From assembly GCA_023213395.1 (NCBI GenBank), contig CM041465.1:206095741-206159740 (forward strand): a DNA stretch of 64,000 nt. Direction: 5' to 3'. The DNA is from Cycas panzhihuaensis (taxonomy: Eukaryota; Cycadophyta). The notes under the pieces are model-generated. The model ran no database searches and had not been told where the DNA came from. It saw only the letters and a program-made list of their open reading frames with translations. This document shows positions 34,047-44,015 of this stretch, piece by piece. Numbering within the stretch: the stretch's first letter is position 1; each line of letters starts with the position of its first letter. A program made the translations under genes and the position numbers.

Positions 34047-35158
34047 TTTGGTAATAGAGCAGGTTGAGCACAAAATCTAGAGTGTAGATCTCATTTTGGG
34101 CTATTTTAAACTGTGGAGAGCTTAAAGGAGTAATCTGTGAAGGCACTTGATAGGGAAAAATGGTCATGAAGAACGTGGGGCACTTGGGATAGACGTTCAA
34201 AGTAGAGGAATTCAAAGAGTACCATGAAGAAACCCCATGAAGTTGTTTGATAGTACAGAACCTGCAAAGGGCATGTGATAGCAGACGAAAAAAAATCTCG
34301 CACATCAAGGGTGAGTTGAAGGTAGGAGATGGCCCACAAAGGGGCATTTTGCAAACCCACAGAGGAAAAAGAACATTCGTAGACAATAAATAGGGGAGGT
34401 GCCCCCACGAAGCACATGCCACAAACATAAAAACCCATAGAGGGTGTTGCAAGAAAGAGGAAACCCATAGAAATCGATGGTGTTGGCCCCACAAATCTTG
34501 AAAGATAAACATAATCAGATTGTTGATTAAACAAGAGATGCTAGAGAAGCCCATGAGGGAGGAGATGCCAGAGTAGCCCATGGAGCAGGAGGAGATGCTA
34601 GAGTAGCCCATGGAGGAGGAGATGTCGTTTGATGGGCAAGCAAAGGCATAGGAGGACTAACCCGTGAAGGGTGACATCATCGAAGAACTTGGCATAGTAG
34701 CCTATGAAGGGCAATATCAGATGCTTGAAGGTGTAGTCACTGGAAAAATCCTTAGACTATGCTTGGAGGATGTTCAATTTTTTTTTGATGAAAGATTATA
34801 GTTGCGCAAAATAATTCGATTTGGAATATGTTGAGGATATTCCTTGTTTGATATTTGCCTTGCTCCTCAACCTTTTTTTTTTTAACTAAAACATTTTCTT
34901 AAAAATAAAGGCTTATTATTATTTTTTGAAAAAATTTTCTATCATTTAATGGAATTTTAAAGAGAGGGCTAAATTTACTGTTGTTGGCATTTTTTTGTCT
35001 ATTGTCAGTATAGAAAATCCTTGTCTTATTGTAATTTCCACTAGTTATTGATTTTCTATTTGGTAACCTACTATTAAGATATTCAATTAGCTGCTAATTT
35101 TTTATTAGTTATTGTGAAATTGGCAATTTACTACCAATATTAAAATTTTGATTATTAA
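34047..35158 (+). other. Leader of element K with a minisatellite
   Basis: This is untranslated DNA between primer site and gag. At 34530-34625 units of about 30 bases (AGATGC(T/C)AGAGTAGCCCATGG plus GAGGAGG) repeat three times, with looser copies to 34720. Long open frames on the minus strand at 34006-34611 cover this repeat-rich stretch and show no domain. They are not called as genes. Confidence 0.6.
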
Positions 35159-35760
35159 AATGGCAGCTACAATCTTGGGAGTTGCATTGTCTAATAGATT
35201 GAAGGGTAATAATAACTCCACATGGAAAACTAGAATGGACATCTTCATTCTAAAAACGTTATGGAGAATTGTTAGAGGTCAAGAAATCAAACTAGTTGGC
35301 GCAACATTGTCAACCTTAAAGAAACAAGAAGAATTTGATGATTGCACTTGAGAAGCTATAACCATGATAAGAATGTCAGTTATAGATGATGTTCTGTCTT
35401 ATGTGAAAGATGCTTAAACATCAAAAGAGGCTTGTGATAACCTAAAAGCGCTTTACAAAATAGTTAATGAGTCTTGAGTCTTGTACTAAATCAACAGTAT
35501 GGAATGAAAATGTTTGAAGGTGATATGATCACATGTCATATTGCTCATAAAAAATTTAAAAGAACAATTGGTTGCAGTTGGAGCTTTAAAACAAGCTTCA
35601 ACATGTATAAGTTCCTTCGAATAAGGAACTTATACATGTTGCTTTAAAACAGTCTTCCTTACTCATATGAGATATTTGTGACATGATGAACAATTGCAAC
35701 AAGAGTCTCCACCATCACATTTGATAAGTTAGGAGTTATGCTTCTATAGTAGGAACAAAC
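35159..35760 (+). pseudogene. Element K gag fragment
   Basis: It starts at ATG 35159 with MAATILGVALSNRLKGNNNS, then WKTRMDIFILKTLWRIVRGQ, the usual gag opening of copia elements. After a TGA (35349-35351) it continues with VIDDVLSYVKDA and CDNLKALYKIVNES, then EQLVAVGALKQAS. A 19-bp inverted repeat (35599-35641) interrupts the frame. PYSYEIFVT (about 35658-35685) resumes the gag pattern afterwards. Confidence 0.75.
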
Positions 35761-35819
35761 ATTGAAAGAAAATATGGGAAAGGGCACTTCCATGGAGAAT
35801 ATCTTTAAAGTGCTAAACT

Positions 35820-35938
35820 CAATATTGAAGAATGAAGACCAATTAGTTGATTTTCTCACTAAAGCATTGAACAAGGGTAAATTTGAGATCCAATTGGTAT
35901 CAAAGCCAATGAAATGGCCCTTATGGAAGGGTATTTGA
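35820..35938 (+). pseudogene. Element K RNase H tail
   Basis: EDQLVDFLTKALNKGKFEIQ (from about 35834) is the conserved C-terminal tail of copia RNase H. The stop TGA at 35936-35938 overlaps the first bases of the 3' LTR. It lies only some 80 bases after gag sequence, which marks the deletion. Confidence 0.75.
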
Positions 35939-36173
35939 AATAATGCCCATTTTCTAAGTTTATTGTACAAATTATTAGTATAAGTCTAAGTGGTAGGACA
36001 CATGTCTTGTAATAAAATTTGCCCATAAAGTTCTATACTTCAAAATTCTATTATAGTTCACAAGCTATAAGTTGAAGCTGTATAATGTACTTTTAAAAAA
36101 TATGAATAGAATCTGCTTCCCAACAAATATTTTCATATGTGAGAGTGTTGTTGAAGGCTTTACAATTCCAACA
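35936..36173 (+). repeat. 3' LTR of element K, shortened
   Basis: It starts TGAAATAATGCCCATTTTCT after GGAAGGGTATT (weak polypurine tract) and ends CAATTCCAACA, 238 bp against 322 bp at the 5' end. The main difference is one missing internal block of about 85 bases. Confidence 0.8.
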
Positions 36174-36965
36174 CCAATTGGCCTCCATCTCAATTCAATT
36201 TTCCTTTAATATTATATGGAATGACCACATAAAAGATCATAAGAAATGAAGTGAAAACTCACTACTGAAGTGAAGAGTCAAGAACCACCTTTTTAAGTGT
36301 CTTATAAATATCCCTTTTGTATCTAATGACTCACTCCACTAGACATAGTCTCTTTCATAGATTGAAGTCCCCTATATGGTTACGATAATAATTTAAGTAG
36401 CCAAAATACGTGAATGGGAGTGTGAGTGGGAACAAGAGTGGATATAGATAAAACAATTCTAAAAATTCTAGGACGTGGGACACAAAAAAATTAGGGTTTT
36501 GAAAAAATAGATAGAGAAATATATGCATATGAAAATAAGTGTGTGGCATATATCAAATCTAAAAACAATATGGCAAACAAGCTTGAGACTTATTTTCAAA
36601 CTTACTAATTCCTTTTATTTTGTTTTTCCTTTTTCTTTCATCATTAAAAATCACATTTTAATTTTTTGACCTTTTTGGTGGGGTTATATCTTGCTGGAAT
36701 ATTTTAGAATATGCTAAAATGTTCTAGATACGACCAATGCCAATCTAAGATACAACTAAAATATGGTCCTTGGTATTGTCGACATGTAGGTATGGTGAGG
36801 ATATGTATCCATGGTGCATCCATTAAGTCTTCAAGTATCTTTTATTTGGGGCATATTAGATACGAGTATTGTACCCTCAAGAGGAGTTTCTAGCACATAT
36901 ATAGTAATACATTGTACCTCTTAATGTTACAATTATAATACATGATATATTTTTGATGTGTTACA
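36174..36965. other. Unassigned AT-rich DNA
   Basis: No coding domain was seen. It may include the 3' LTR of element F: TGTAACACATC on the minus strand at 36965 follows a purine stretch (CCCCAAGGGAAAA). I could not match it to 47931-48778, so it is not called. Confidence 0.4.
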
Positions 36966-36989
36966 TTAATTTTCCCTTGGGGAGATCAT

Positions 36990-38100
36990 TACCCTCAATG
37001 ATCCATGGACAATATATCATTTGCCTTTACAAAGGCTTTTGACTCCCATGTGGCCTTCTCAAATGGCCAATTTGTCCAATTACAAACAATAAGCCGCATC
37101 ACCAACCTTTTTCAACACCTCAAATGGTCTATAATATTGCAAAGATATAGTGAATTACTTCTTGGTTTAACTTGCAGAAAAACCTGTTAATCCACTTTTA
37201 AACCAAACACCACTTGGTTTTACCCTAGGCATGTTTAAAAATTTCCTTACAAATGGTTACTATAGCTTCCATGCCTTCCAACATTTCATTAATTAACTAC
37301 ACTTTGGTTTAAACAATACCAAAAGTAAGGGGAGTTACTAGATCATAATCTAATGTTGCCTTGAATTGAGACATTTTCAAGGATGATTGCACACTATTTT
37401 TGTAGAACTCCACTACGGATGACCTCTCCTACAAGGTAATTTGATGTTCCACAATGTGTGCCCTTAATATGTTTTCCAATACTTGATTACCTACTTATTT
37501 TGGTCATAACTTTTAGGGTGATCCCTACTATTGAAACATAATCATGTTCCCAAAGCTCTAAAGAATTCTATCCAAAATGCTATAGTAAACTTGGGATTAT
37601 AATTAGTAATAACCTCATTTGGCATATCAAAATGAGAAAATACTTCAATCAATACAATTAGAGAATTATCAACTCTAGAGTCATTTGACAAGGAATAAAC
37701 CTTGCTAATTTTGTGACTTGATCTATCATAACTAGGATTTAATCATGTTACTTTTGAGTTATAGGCCAATGGGATAATAGCCGATAGAAATGCTATGCCA
37801 TTTACCTTCAGGTATCAGGAATAGTTGTGGGAAACCTCTAGACTTTTGATGTTCTACCTTGCTAACTCGACATTTCAAGCAAGTGCTAACATAATCCATA
37901 ATGTTTTTCCAATACCTTTTGAAAACACCGACCTTTTAGTCATTCGATGAGTCTTCTCACACGTAATATGACTTGCATGTGGACTATCATGTATCTCATA
38001 AAGAACAAGTTGACGCAGTTTACAAACATTAAGAATCATTGACCTGTCTTTATAATGTAAACAATTATTTCTTAGAGAGAAATTTCCATAGTTCATTGGT
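36990..38100 (-). pseudogene. Element F integrase
   Basis: The zinc-binding part is at 38050-37880: LVLYEIHDSPHASHITCEKT and KRSVFSKGIGKTLW, the gypsy HHCC finger region. The core is too shifted to read with confidence. A decayed C-terminal part near 37160-37060 has LQYYRPFEVLKKVGDAAYCL, the usual YGPF-VL-IG-VAY pattern. Confidence 0.7.
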
Positions 38101-39174
38101 GTCTACTTTAGTGATAATATAATATCCTTACACCAAGATTAGAGTGTTGTGTCTATTGAACTTGTGTTACAATTTTTTTTTAAGAATAAATATGACATTG
38201 ACAAAGCAAACTTGAGACAAAGCATCAACAAACACATTATACTTCTTTGGCTTGTACACAATCTTTTGCCATAATTCTTGGAACAATATTGTTGATTTGT
38301 GTTGTTGACAATTTAGCTCTTCTTTTGGAAGAAAGTGAACCACTGGTTTGTGATTTATATAGACCTCGAACTTATTACCTTTTATAGGTCTTGATAGCAT
38401 GAATCACTGCCAACAATTCTTGGTTGAAAATATAATGCTTTTATTCAATTGGATTCATTTTTCGAGTTTTATAAGCCACTAGCATCCTTCCTACATCAAC
38501 ATAGCTCCTATAGTTTGCCCGCTTCAATGTGTAATATATATGGTTTTGATGGATTAAAATTGTGTATATTTGGTGTACTAGTTATTTTTTTCTTTCATAT
38601 GTCAAAACTCAATTGATAAACATCCAACCAAATATACTCAGAATGTTTTTTCAAGAAATCAGATAAACAAAGTTGTAAGTCTAGAAGAGCCATAAACAAG
38701 CTTCTTATAGAAATTTTCAAGACCAAGGAAACCCTAAAATTTATGCATGTCTTTAGAAACTTGCCAATCCTTATTGCTTCAATTTTCTTCAAATCTTTTT
38801 CTACTCCATCTTTGGAGACAATGTGACCTAGATGTTGAACCTGCTTGTAGAAGGAGTCACATTTGATAACTTTGCATACAATTTATGTTTCCTTAAATTT
38901 ACAATGCTCTTCACAGATGTTCATAGTGCTCTTCTTGATTTTTACTAAAAATATCATCAATGAAAAAAACAACAAATTTATCTAAATGGGGACAATGTAT
39001 CCCATTCATCAACGTCATGAAAGTGGTAGAATATTTGTCAATCCAAATGTCATGACCAAAAATTCATAGTACCCCTCTCTTATGCTAGAAGTTATCTTCT
39101 TTATGTCTAAAGACTTAATCTATTTTTTATTGTAGTCATTTTGCAAAGAAATCAATTTTTGAGAATATTGTTGC
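38101..39174 (-). pseudogene. Element F reverse transcriptase (C-part) and RNase H
   Basis: RT near 39030-38880 has TTFMTLMNGIHCPHLDKFVV, the catalytic FIDDIFSKN, QEEHYEHL and a KLYAKLSNVTP-like continuation. RNase H (38400-38167) has FEVYINHKPVVHFLPKEELN and YKPKKYNVFVDALSQVCF; the usual YTDHK is YINHK. Stops and shifts separate the parts. Confidence 0.8.
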
Positions 39175-39760
39175 TGAAAGACTTAATGGAGACAACACAG
39201 GAACCAGAATCTATTGAGAAGTTGATGAGGACATCATAATGTGAAGGACAAAGACTTAGATTAATGAAAATGATGTAGTACAAATATGAAAGATGATAGG
39301 GAGGAGTATTGAACCTCAACTCAACCTATCTCACATACAAACATGAAGGAGAATTATTGTCAATACTTCATCTATAAGACACACTTACAACAGCATAATT
39401 CTAACACACTACATGCCAAAACATAAGAATAGGGCTCCTTATAAAGGAGAATGGATGATCAGGATCTCAACACATGTCACTGATCAAGACTAGGAGCCAA
39501 ATCTGATTAGGACTCTACTATCTCCAAGGATAAGGTTAGAGCCCACAAACGTTGACTTCTCACAAGCACATGTGAGGAAAGTCACTACAAGACAAAGCCC
39601 ACAAACATTGACTTCTCACAAGCACATGTGAGAAAAGTCACTACAGGACAAAAGACAATTTTATAATGCAACAAATGACACTTTAGGATTAAGGGCCTAA
39701 AGTGACAAAAATATAAATACACAAGGTCAAGACTTAATGCTAGGAATGAAGGTTCTAACA
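39175..39760 (-). repeat. 3' LTR of element D
   Basis: Plus-strand ends are TGAAAGACTTAATGG and AAGGTTCTAACA, 586 bp. It contains a 56-bp direct repeat (39541-39596 and 39597-39652) also present in the other LTR. CCCCCCTTGA at 39761-39770 is the polypurine tract (minus TCAAGGGGGG). Confidence 0.94.
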
Positions 39761-39770
39761 CCCCCCTTGA

Positions 39771-41169
39771 ATGGATACAGCATTAAGTCGAATGCCGAGG
39801 CCGTTTCTGAAATGCTCAACTTCTCTTTCCCAAGTGGCTTGGTGAAGATGTCAACTAGCTGATGATCGGTCGGCTTGTAGACGAGGTCGATCTCACCTTG
39901 CTGTACATGCTCTCTAATGAAATGGTGATGGACCTCAATATGCTTGGTGCGAGCGTGAAATATCGGATTCTTGGCAATCTTGATAACACTCTGATTGTCA
40001 CAATACAACGATGTTGGGAGTCTTTGCTCAAATCCAAGCTCTAAGAATCCGTCTGAGCCAAATAGCCTCACATGTCAGGCCGATGTGACTTTGTATTCTC
40101 GCTCAAAGGAGGAAAGCGTAACATTTGGTTGTTTTTTGCAACTCCATGAAACAATGGCTGACCCAAGGTTGAAACAATACCCTGAGGTGGATTTTCGGCT
40201 ATCTTGGCAACCAGCCCAATCTGAATATGAGAAACCTTCCAGTGTGAAGTGCTCGTTGCGTGTGTATTGAAGTCCATACTGCAAAGTACCTTTAAGGTAT
40301 CTGAGGATGCGTTTAAAGATTCCAGTGTCGCTGATTAGGGCTAATCATATATCTGGAACATATTCCAACCGCATATGAAATATCAGGTCTAGTGTTAGTC
40401 AAGTAGATAAGACTACCCACTAGTTGCCTGAAAAGGGTGGAATCAACAGGTTTTCCTTCTTCATTCATTGACAATTTTGTACCTGTCTCCATGGGCGCTG
40501 GTGAAGGTTTGCAGTCTTCCATTCAAACCGCAAAATGTTCCATGTGTTCTTGGCTTGAGAAATGAAGATGTGACCGTCACGCCACACTTCCATGCCAAGA
40601 AAATAGTGAAGAAGTCCGAGATTTGTCATCTCAAAACTTCTTTTCAAGTCCCTTTGGAGACGCTCAATCAGATTTACATCATTGCCTGTGATAATTAAAT
40701 CATCAACATAAAGAACCACAATTGTGATGTGCTGGTTTTAAACCTTGATATACAGGTTCGAATCTGATGTGGATCGATGAAAGTTGTGTTGTAGAAAGTA
40801 GTCATCGATCTTTGAATACCAAGCACGTGGCGCCTGTTTGAGACTGTACAAGGTCTTCTTAAGGCGACAGACAAGATGTTCATTGCCAACAAAAATATAT
40901 CCAGGAGGTTGTTCCAGCTAGACCTCCTCAGTCAAATCGCCGTTGAGAAAGGTGCTTTTGACATCCATTTGATATAATGGCCATTTGCATTGGGCAGCTA
41001 AGGCCATAACAATCCTGATAGTATTCATATTGGCTACTGGTGCAAAAGTCTCGGTGTATTCAATGCCTTCTTGCTGTTTGAAGCCTTTAGCAACAAGGCG
41101 AGCCTTATGTCACTCAATAGTACCATCAGACTTATACTTGAGTTTATAGATCCACTTACAACTGATGGC
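39771..41169 (-). pseudogene. Element D reverse transcriptase and RNase H
   Basis: The RT catalytic box is VLYVDDLIITGNDVN (about 40700), then KRSFEMTNLGLLHYFLGMEV and LVGSLIYLTNTRPDISYAVG. RNase H has [40 protein letters not shown] and VDIFTKPLGKEKL (39820). The RT front (41169-40890) reads CKWIYKLKYKSDGTIE-like, then [20 protein letters not shown] and [12 protein letters not shown] in broken frames. Frameshifts occur near 40890, 40700, 40520 and 40290. Confidence 0.88.
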
Positions 41170-42330
41170 TTATTTGCCATGTGGTAACTCAACTAAGTCC
41201 CATGTGTCATTCTGGTAAATGGAGTGGATCTCATCATCCATGGCAGCTTGCCACTTTTCGTCTGTACATGCCTCCTCAAAAGTGGAAGGCTCAGGAGTAG
41301 TAAGCACCTCAGCCATAAGTGCATAATTGATGGTGGACGGTGGCCGCATTGTGGATGGTCGTTTTCCTTCAACAATCTGTGAATCTGCAATCGTTTGCAT
41401 ATACCATTTAGGTAGCTTCTTCAACGATGTTGCTTCATGGTCCTGTGTTGGAGGTGATTGCTGAACCTCTGAAGAAGAAGTAGAATGACTCAATGAAGGC
41501 ACAAAGGAAGATGAGGAGGAAGAAGAAGCAGCTGGTGCAGATGAAGTACAAGGTGTTGAGGAAGATGAAGGAACAGATTCTTCAAGAATGGCTTTGCCTT
41601 TGTCAAGGGAGAGAGAAGGAATGCTGATGTCGATCTCCCTATTGTCTTTTGCAAAGACAACGTCTCGTGAAGTATGCATCTTTTTAGTAAGAGGATCAAA
41701 TAAACGATATGCTTTACTGCCAGGAGCATATCCTACAAAGACGCATTTGAGACTTTTGTCGTCGAATTTTCGACGTTGCTCATGAGGAATGTTCATGTAG
41801 GCCGTGCATCCAAAGGTTCGCAAATGACTGACCATTGGTTTCTGGCCAGTCCAGGCCTCCTCGGGTGTCATACCCGAAAGTGCAGAAGTTGAGCTGCGAT
41901 TTGACAAGTATGTAGCAGTATGCAGTGCTTCTGCCCAATATGATAATGAGAGACCTTTGGCATGGATCATAGCTTTAGCTCGACTGACCAAGGTTCTGTT
42001 CATTCTTTCTGCTACACCATTTTGCTGCGGTGTGTATGGAGCAGAAAATTGGCGTTTGATGCCATTATGAATACGAAATTATCAAGTCCTTGGACGTATA
42101 CTGCCGCCATTATCTCGATTTGAGTATTTTGATCTGCATGCCTGATTCATTTTCAACCGCAAGTTTAAATTCCTTAAACTTGCCCAAAGCTTCTGATTTA
42201 TGTTTTAGAAAGTAGACCCACACTTTATGTGAGAAATCATCAATGAATGTCATGAAGAATGATGATTCTCCATGAGATTGAGTGGTCATGGGACCACAGA
42301 TGTCAGAATGCACAAGTTGAAGTGGATGCT
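41170..42330 (-). pseudogene. Element D integrase and RT linker
   Basis: The first catalytic D is in LVHSDICGPMTTQSHGESSF and the second part in FIDDFSHKVWVYFLKHKSEA. The D of the (R)TDNGGE motif falls in the frame break at about 42110-42060. From 42003 the open frame starts MNRTLVSRAKAMIHAKGLSL just after the ER of the third motif. WTGQKPMVSHLRTFGCTAYM and KSLKCVFVGYAPGSKAYRLF follow. A Ser-rich linker (about 41480-41600) ends in LKKLPKWYMQTIAD. The 41170 end is WDLVELPHGK, the RT start. Confidence 0.88.
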
Positions 42331-42920
42331 GTGCTCGCCAGGCCTTACCTTTCGGAAAAGGTTCTTGATGCTGCTTCCCCATAAGGCATGATTTGCAAAG
42401 GCAATTACCCCTAGAAATTTTGGGTAAGCCATAAACCAAATTGTGTCTGAACATCTCTGTGATGCTGTCAAAATTCAGATGTCCAAGTCTTTCATGCCAC
42501 AATTGAGTTTTATTTATAGAGTGGGAGACGTATGCATGTGAAGATCCAGATGTTGTGCCTAATTTGTAGAGGCCACGATCTTCATGACCAACTACAACAA
42601 TCTGGTTGTCTTTGTTCCTGATGATACACTTTCTGTCTTTAAAAAGCACACTCATCTGCTGCTTATCAAGCTGACTGACAGAAAGCAAGTTTTTAGGCAT
42701 CCCAGGAACTAGGCAAACATTTCCATTAGGAAATGCAGAATGTTCATCAAGAGGTGCAATGTGACCTACACCTGATATTTCAACAGTGGCATTGTCCCAA
42801 ATGTCACTGTTTCTCCCTGACATTCTTGAAAATTTGATAAGATATTTGCATCACCTGTCATGTGACGTGATGCGCCAGAGTCAATGATCCAAGTATTGTC
42901 ATTGTGACTGCCACTATATG
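42331..42920 (-). pseudogene. Element D protease and GAG-pre-integrase
   Basis: The protease active site, decoded upstream of 42823, is WIIDSGASRHMTGDANI (near 42890). The frame then shifts. The part 42823-42331 has VEISGVGHIAPLDEHSAFPN and MPKNLLSVSQLDKQQMSVLF. The pre-integrase finger is LWHERLGHLNFDSITEMFRH and CLCKSCLMGKQHQEPFPKGK. Confidence 0.86.
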
Positions 42921-44015
42921 CAAAAAAGGTCATTTCGTTTGGATCATGTTGGGCTGTGTGGCCTTGAAAACCGCCACGATTTGTCCTTCGTTGTTGACCA
43001 CCTCGGAATGCACCTCGAGTTGGTCTTTGTTGCTGCTGACGTTGCTGATTCTATTGCCGTTGACTAAAATTTTGTTGCCGTTGTTGCTGCAAGTCATATT
43101 GACGTTTTCGGCAGTCAGGTTGAATGTGGCCAACTTTGCCACAAGAATGATGCATAACGCCTTAGATTTAATGTTAAGACTGCCAAATTGTTTCTGAAAG
43201 TTTTGCTTGGGCTGAAATTGCTGCTTAGTTTTAAACTTTGCGGAGAAAGCACCAGATGTGCTTGTTTCATCTTGTCGCGAATAAATTTCTTCTTCTTGCA
43301 GTAGTAATCGTTCTAACTCATTAAAAGTCAGAATCGACAAAGTTCCGTTTCATGAAATATCATAAATAAAACTATTATACTCTTTAGGCAAAGCATGAAT
43401 TGTTGCGGTAACCAGGTCTTCGTTTGTAACCGGTTTCCCAAGTGCTGGCAGTTGATTACTGATAGCTTTAATTGAAGATAAGTAAGCCGCCATTAGAGCA
43501 ACATACTTTAAACTGAATAATTTTGCTTTATACATTACAATTGTAAGGCCATCTTTTCGTTCATACAACGAAATGATTATGTCCCAAGCAATTTTTGAAG
43601 TTGTAGCAGATTCAATATTCTGATCAACATTGTCACTGACTGACAAATGAATAAAAGCAAGCGCAATCTCATCTTTATCTTTAAATGAAGCTAAGGCAAC
43701 AGGATCTGCTGGAATCAAGTTTTGAGGATTAACCAAATCAGGAGTGGGTTCTGGTTTGACGATTTCGCCTGAAACATAACTCCATAATTCATTCATAATC
43801 AACAAGTTTTTTGCTTGCTTTTTCCAAGTAAGATAATTTTCAGCACCTGTCAATTTAATGGTGTTTGCATTTAGCATCTGTGTAACCATTTTGAGTGCAG
43901 TACCAGATGAAAACTTGGAAACTGTTGAGTTGACGCCGCTTAAGTTCTGCTCGATATCCAACAAAAGATCAGTACGGGACTGAAAATTTTGTGGACGGAA
44001 TGGAGAGCTTGTCAT
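42921..44015 (-). pseudogene. Element D gag
   Basis: It starts at ATG 44013-44015 and has two open parts (44015-43350 and 43340-42930) separated by a stop after YNSFIYDIS. It carries the UBN2-type gag: MLNANTIKLTGAENYLTWKK, LLIMNELWSYVSGEI, TSKIAWDIIISLYERKDGLT and FNELERLLLQEEEIYSR. The C-terminal part is Gln-rich. A CCHC knuckle is readable in another frame near 43150-43110 (HHSCGKVGHIQPDC, its first C decayed). It binds and packages element RNA in working relatives. Confidence 0.85.

Larger units (their letters stand above)
33725..36173 (+). mobile_element. Copia deletion derivative K
   Basis: This short plus-strand element has LTRs at 33725-34046 and 35936-36173. After the 5' LTR, TTTTGGTAATAGAGCAGG is a decayed initiator-methionine primer site. 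A 1.1 kb leader, about 600 bases of gag, and then directly the last 40 codons of RNase H follow. Protease, integrase, RT and most of RNase H are missing. No target duplication is visible (flanks TCAGT and CCAAT). Confidence 0.82.

Noticed and set aside
34006-34611. 201-codon open frame on the minus strand in K
   Set aside because: It lies across the 5' LTR end and repeat-rich leader, has no domain and arises from low stop density in the minisatellite.
36690-36965. Possible 3' LTR of F
   Set aside because: No convincing match to 47931-48778 was found on reading, so the pair could not be supported.
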